NCBI GenBank assembly: GCA_015491905.1
Contig: WGGC01000169.1
Span: 1-64,000 of the forward strand
Length of the DNA: 64,000 nucleotides
Source of the DNA: Bacteroidales bacterium
GTDB lineage: Bacteria; Bacteroidota; Bacteroidia; Bacteroidales; F082
Reading direction: 5' to 3'
Shown here one piece after another: positions 60,506-64,000 of the stretch; position 1 is the stretch's first letter, and every line of letters begins with the position of its first letter. Under the pieces are notes generated by a model that made no database searches, had not been told where the DNA came from, and saw only the letters and a list, made by a program, of their open reading frames with translations. Both the position numbers and the translations under genes were made by a program.

Positions 60506-61999
60506 ATGAAAAAAATTTTTACTTTTTTAATTCTCTTATTAATAATGGCATCGTGTTCAAAACACGAACCTATTGTAAAAAGTACAAAACTATCTACAAT
60601 AGAGAAAGAAAAACCCATGACTCCAAAAAAAATTAATGGCATAATTAAAAGGTCTCTTAACACTACAGGAAACTTTTCGTGGAGTCAGCAAAGTGACTAT
60701 TTAATATGGAGTGCTGCAATGAACGGAGACAGTATAATAACAATAGGCTATGGTTCAGATTCATTTAAAGGTTATAAAAGCAAAGCTGCTACTGATGTAA
60801 AAGAACAAATAATAAAGTTAGTCTTTAAATACGACCAAATAAATAAAAAAAGTAGTCAAACACCAATTTTTTATGACGACAAGACTTTGAACTATATAGA
60901 TATACGCATTAAAAATCTGGAAACCATAAAACAATTGCATAAAGACAAAAATGTAAGGTATATAGAACCTTCAGGTTATCGCTTTTTCAAGTATGAAACC
61001 ACATATAAAAGTTCAAAAGGATGTTCTAAATCTCCTGATATTATCAATCCTGCAGATTACACACAGATTAACCCAGGTTGTTTAGTATCATGGACTTATT
61101 ACAAACATAATATTCCAAAGGCATGGAATTACAGTTCTGGAAAAGGAATAACTGTAGGGCTTATTGACACAGGCATATCACCTGATCAACCGCTATTAGG
61201 AAGTAAATTTAACGATGGATATTCTTCCGGACGCACAATATATAAATATGGAACTTACGTTGACTCATGGAAATGGTGGTCGAACGATACAGACGGTCCA
61301 AATGATAAATGCGGACATGGAACTTCTATGAGTGCCACAATTGCAAGCCCAAGAAATGACGAACATTTACCTGTAGGAGTAGCATATAATTGTAATTTTA
61401 TAGCTTATAGAGGAACATCCGATGTTGTTTTAGACGGGTATCAGGAGCAAAGAGGAGTAGCAAATGCCTTAGTAGATTTGGCCAACAACCCCAATGTAAA
61501 AATAATCTCAATGTCTATAGGATATATTTTTAGTATTGATAAAATAAAAGATGCTGTAAAATACGCATATTCACGTGGAAAAATGATAATAGCAGCGGGA
61601 GGAACCTCTACGGACTATACAACATGGTTTGGAGTAATATTCCCTGCTAATATGAATGAAACAGTAGCTGTAACAGGGATCAAAGACAATGGCTTTAATG
61701 CCTGTGACGTATGTCATAAAGGAAGTGAAATAGATTTTACCGTAATAATGGAAAGAGCTAATGATCCTAACAGGCACTCTGTATGCCTGGGATACTATAC
61801 AAATACAATGAATTATATTGGAGGATCATCAGTTGCAACAGCTACTACAGCCGGTATTGCAGCTCTTATTTGGGCAAGGCATCCTAATTGGACAAGAGAT
61901 CAGATATTAAATAAAATGAAACAGTCCGCCACCTTTTATCCATATAAAAATGCAAGTTACGGTTATGGTAATATTGATGCATATAAGGCTGTTTTATAA
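60506..61999 (+). CDS. Subtilisin-like serine protease lipoprotein (S8 family)
   Basis: This 497-residue protein (ATG 60506) has a lipoprotein signal ending MASC (Cys17). A propeptide-like region follows (about 50-165, YIDIRIKNLETIKQLHKDKNVRYIEPSGY, like inhibitor-I9), then the S8 catalytic domain. All three catalytic residues are present: Asp221 in VGLIDTGIS, His271 in CGHGTSMSATIAS and Ser442 in GGSSVATATTAGIAAL. No type-IX-secretion C-terminal domain follows; the protein ends right after the catalytic fold. I infer a lipid-anchored envelope or surface protease, activated by prodomain removal. The open frame extends 13 codons upstream, but the signal peptide begins at MKKIF. Confidence 0.9.
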   Translation: MKKIFTFLILLLIMASCSKHEPIVKSTKLSTIEKEKPMTPKKINGIIKRSLNTTGNFSWSQQSDYLIWSAAMNGDSIITIGYGSDSFKGYKSKAATDVKEQIIKLVFKYDQINKKSSQTPIFYDDKTLNYIDIRIKNLETIKQLHKDKNVRYIEPSGYRFFKYETTYKSSKGCSKSPDIINPADYTQINPGCLVSWTYYKHNIPKAWNYSSGKGITVGLIDTGISPDQPLLGSKFNDGYSSGRTIYKYGTYVDSWKWWSNDTDGPNDKCGHGTSMSATIASPRNDEHLPVGVAYNCNFIAYRGTSDVVLDGYQEQRGVANALVDLANNPNVKIISMSIGYIFSIDKIKDAVKYAYSRGKMIIAAGGTSTDYTTWFGVIFPANMNETVAVTGIKDNGFNACDVCHKGSEIDFTVIMERANDPNRHSVCLGYYTNTMNYIGGSSVATATTAGIAALIWARHPNWTRDQILNKMKQSATFYPYKNASYGYGNIDAYKAVL

Positions 62000-62005
62000 G
62001 TTCCT

Positions 62006-62719
62006 TTAATAAAGATAATAATCTGATACAAATTTTAAATACTGAGTGGTTAACTTACCATCTTCATCCCGAATTATAAACTTTTCATCAGTAGGTACCT
62101 TTCTGGTAAAACCCAATTGCAAATTTATGCGATTGGGTTCTTTGCATGGTTTCGGGAAAATCAGCATTTTTTTATGCAAAAACAACCCATGCTTTTTGGC
62201 AATATCTAAGAAATTAAAATGATGCATATACGGAAGTACTACAACTAATTTCCCGGTAATATTCAATAAATTAACAGCTCCACTAATCAGTTCCGAATAA
62301 GTAAGCGAATCTGTATGCCTGGCTATGCGCCTGGTAACCTCTTTTGGTCTCAAATCATTAATAAAAAAAGGAGGATTACTAATAATTAAATCATATTTCT
62401 TATTTGTTTGCCTGCTATAATCTTTAAAATCAGCATGGATAATATTTAACCTATCTGAAAATGAAAAATTTTTAAAATTTGTTTTTGCTTCAGCGGAAGA
62501 AGCATTATCCAGTTCAACTGCATCAACTAAAACTTGAGCTCTTGATGCAATCAATAAGCTTATTATACCACTGCCAGTACCAATGTCGAGAACAGTTTTT
62601 ACATTGTTTAAATTAGCCCAGATACCAAGTAAAACAGCATCCGTTCCAACTTTCATAGTAGATTGATGATGATGCAAACTAAACTGCTTAAAATGAAAAG
62701 GGCGTGTATCTTTTTTCAT
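62006..62719 (-). CDS. TrmN6-like tRNA1(Val) (adenine-37-N6) methyltransferase
   Basis: This 237-residue enzyme would make m6A37 in tRNA1(Val). It begins FHFKQFSLHHHQSTMKVGTDAVLLG, the YfiC/TrmN6 signature, with motif I VLDIGTGSGIISLLIA, VELDNASSAEA and the amino-methyltransferase catalytic NPPFF in DLIISNPPFF. It is 3 bp downstream of rimM on the same strand and probably cotranscribed, linking it to translation genes. Confidence 0.92.
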   Translation of the reverse strand: MKKDTRPFHFKQFSLHHHQSTMKVGTDAVLLGIWANLNNVKTVLDIGTGSGIISLLIASRAQVLVDAVELDNASSAEAKTNFKNFSFSDRLNIIHADFKDYSRQTNKKYDLIISNPPFFINDLRPKEVTRRIARHTDSLTYSELISGAVNLLNITGKLVVVLPYMHHFNFLDIAKKHGLFLHKKMLIFPKPCKEPNRINLQLGFTRKVPTDEKFIIRDEDGKLTTQYLKFVSDYYLY

Positions 62720-62722
62720 TTA

Positions 62723-63250
62723 CTATTCATTCAAATACATATCAATAAGACCATCCGGTACATTAATATTAATATTTTTTGTTGTTCTGTCTACATTTAA
62801 TATTACATCATCATTAACAGGAATTAATACTTCTTTTCCCTTAAAAAAAACACTAAACAATGTTTGATTGGGATAATCAAGAACATCGGCTATAGTACCA
62901 AGTAAACCATATTGTTTATCTGTAACATTGAAGCCAACTACTTCATGAAAATAAAACTTATTACCCGTTAAGGGAGGAAGAACAGATAATGGGAGGAATA
63001 CTGGTTGATTTACAAGCTTTTCCGCCTGTTCCACGTTATTAACATCCTGTAGCTTAACAACTAATTTGGAGCCTTTTAGAGAAGAAGACTCGATAAAAAA
63101 TGGAATCTTAATACCATCTATTTGAATAAAAATTATATTTAACTCTATATATTTCTTTGGGTCATCAACATCCAAAAACAAAATAACTTTTCCATTATAG
63201 CCATGTAAACGAGTAATTTTACCCAAATAAAAATATTCTTCTTGTTTCAT
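62723..63250 (-). CDS. rimM: Ribosome maturation factor RimM
   Basis: RimM assists 30S head assembly by binding S19. The 175-residue protein has the N-terminal beta-barrel (YFYLGKITRLHGYNGKVILFLD, LKGSKLVVKLQDVNNVEQAEKLVNQPVFLPLSVLPPL) and the PRC-barrel (FYFHEVVGFNVTDKQYGLLGTIADVLDYPNQTLFSV, VLIPVNDDVILNVDRTTKNININVPDGLID). It follows rpsP but is separated from it by a terminator and has its own -7 box. Confidence 0.96.
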   Translation of the reverse strand: MKQEEYFYLGKITRLHGYNGKVILFLDVDDPKKYIELNIIFIQIDGIKIPFFIESSSLKGSKLVVKLQDVNNVEQAEKLVNQPVFLPLSVLPPLTGNKFYFHEVVGFNVTDKQYGLLGTIADVLDYPNQTLFSVFFKGKEVLIPVNDDVILNVDRTTKNININVPDGLIDMYLNE

Positions 63251-63278
63251 TATTAATTTTTATAATTTAGATATTCAA

Positions 63279-63286
63279 CAAAATTA
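63279..63286 (-). promoter_or_regulatory. Bacteroidota -7 box (TAATTTTG) for rimM
   Basis: It is an exact TAnnTTTG match on the minus strand, 28 nt before the rimM ATG and downstream of the rpsP terminator. Confidence 0.55.
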
Positions 63287-63301
63287 CCTGAAATAAAAAT
63301 A

Positions 63302-63329
63302 ATAAAAAAGCCCGGATAGTTCCGGGCTT
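63302..63329 (-). terminator. rpsP intrinsic terminator
   Basis: A perfect 9-bp GC-rich stem (63308-63316 with 63321-63329, loop TAGT) is followed by a T run on the minus strand (63308 down to 63303). It sits 27 bp after the rpsP stop. Confidence 0.9.
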
Positions 63330-63356
63330 AAAAATATCTGTTAAAAAAATATTTAT

Positions 63357-63932
63357 TTACGCTTCAGTTTTTTGTTCTTCAGCTGCAGTATCATCGTTAG
63401 CTTGGTTATCATCTTTTTCAGGTTCAGCATTGTCAGATGCTTTTTCTATTTCAGCTTTTGCAGCATCTGATTCAGCAAGTTTTCTCTTTGCAATTTCAGC
63501 AGCACGAGCTTCTTTTATTTTAGTTTCAGATTCCAATATCTGATCCATTTTACCTTTTTCAGTATCTTTAACAGTCTGTTCTTTAAGGGCAATTCTATTT
63601 TCTTTATCCTGTAGCCAGGCCTGAAATCTTTTTTCAGCCTCTTCTTCACTAAAAGCACCTTTTTTAACACCACCAAGCAAATGTTTTTTATAAAGAACTC
63701 CTTTATAAGAAAGAATTGCTTTAACAGTATCTGTTGGCTGAGCACCATTTTGCAACCACTTTAATGCTGCATCAAAATCTAGCTCAATTTGTGCAGGTAC
63801 TTTAGTAGGATTATAAGTACCAATTTTTTTAATAAACTTTCCGTCACGTGGTGCACGACCATCCGCAATAACGATATGATAAAAAGGACTTCTTTTTTTA
63901 CCAAATCGTTGTAATCTCATTTTTACCGGCAT
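63357..63932 (-). CDS. rpsP: 30S ribosomal protein S16 with long charged C-terminal extension
   Basis: The S16 core (about 1-90) shows [42 protein letters not shown] and [24 protein letters not shown]. The family core is about 80-90 residues, but this protein has 191. The extra part is a Lys/Glu/Ala-rich, probably helical then disordered tail ending in acidic low-complexity sequence, as is usual in Bacteroidota S16. It begins 68 bp from the window edge; GATATTTG near 63978-63985 on the minus strand is one base off the -7 consensus. Confidence 0.96.
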   Translation of the reverse strand: MPVKMRLQRFGKKRSPFYHIVIADGRAPRDGKFIKKIGTYNPTKVPAQIELDFDAALKWLQNGAQPTDTVKAILSYKGVLYKKHLLGGVKKGAFSEEEAEKRFQAWLQDKENRIALKEQTVKDTEKGKMDQILESETKIKEARAAEIAKRKLAESDAAKAEIEKASDNAEPEKDDNQANDDTAAEEQKTEA

Positions 63933-64000
63933 AACATTCTAATTTTTAAATAAATAATACGGTTTAAAATTGGGGTGCAAATATCGGATAACTTTTTCAA

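Overview
The window reads as chromosome from a low-GC, AT-rich member of the Bacteroidota, probably Bacteroidales/Marinilabiliales-like; I cannot place it to genus. The evidence is: (i) many intergenic regions carry the Bacteroidota -7 element TAnnTTTG on the correct strand, and I see no conserved Shine-Dalgarno sequences; (ii) the families are Bacteroidota-typical (GldF/GldG, LruC/DUF4842 lipoprotein, DUF5606, DUF4783 next to nadC, a GT3-GT35 glycogen synthase-phosphorylase fusion, a GH57/GT4/debranching enzyme set); (iii) rpsP has a long charged C-terminal tail and ftsE has no adjacent ftsX. There are no rRNA or tRNA genes, CRISPR arrays or recognisable defence islands. Apart from one insertion sequence the region is ordinary chromosomal backbone.

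Layout. 1-1398: a complete IS3-family (IS150-like) element whose first base is the first base of the window. 1567-7619: gdhA, a SlyD-type prolyl isomerase with a Cys/His tail, mltG plus an acetyltransferase, a YtxH/holin-like envelope pair, and frr. 7819-13671: ftsE, two overlapping glycosyltransferase genes, an MsbA-like exporter and a TPR protein. 13897-21178: DUF5606-pyrD, a metallopeptidase-like/propeller/outer-membrane protein, a small membrane protein and a fused GldF-GldG. 21186-31128 (minus strand): tamB, an AddA-like helicase-nuclease and ppk1. 31129-40533 (plus strand): tsaD, a lysine-type transcription attenuator followed by lysC-lysA, a DhaL-DegV (FakA-FakB-like) fusion, an ADP-forming acyl-CoA synthetase and an aminotransferase. 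40585-42489: an LruC lipoprotein. 42891-52147: a four-gene storage-polysaccharide locus. 52200-54494: DUF4783-nadC-yihY. 54608-59646: lipoprotein, SDR, crotonase-fold enzyme, methyltransferase and tex. The right end holds a PmtA-like methyltransferase, a subtilisin-like lipoprotein, and rpsP, rimM and a TrmN6-like methyltransferase.

Three things stand out. First, 32190-32345 is a textbook ribosome-mediated attenuator for lysine synthesis: a 22-codon leader peptide with Lys at every third position from 3 to 15, whose last two sense codons (GACCGG) can pair with the 5' arm (CCGGTC) of an intrinsic terminator just before lysC-lysA. Second, the GH57 enzyme at 46181-47761 has a C-terminal domain that resembles the C-terminal (torque) domain of the flagellar switch protein FliG, inside a glycogen locus of a lineage without flagella. 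Third, the same locus encodes glycogen synthase and glycogen phosphorylase on one 1405-residue polypeptide.

The TAnnTTTG boxes also correct several gene starts. Four open frames (10853, 42501, 54518, 54587) nominally begin at a TTG that overlaps or precedes such a box; in each case the real start is an ATG downstream. No similarity search or RNA folding was run: domain calls come from reading motifs, and structures were checked by hand base pairing.
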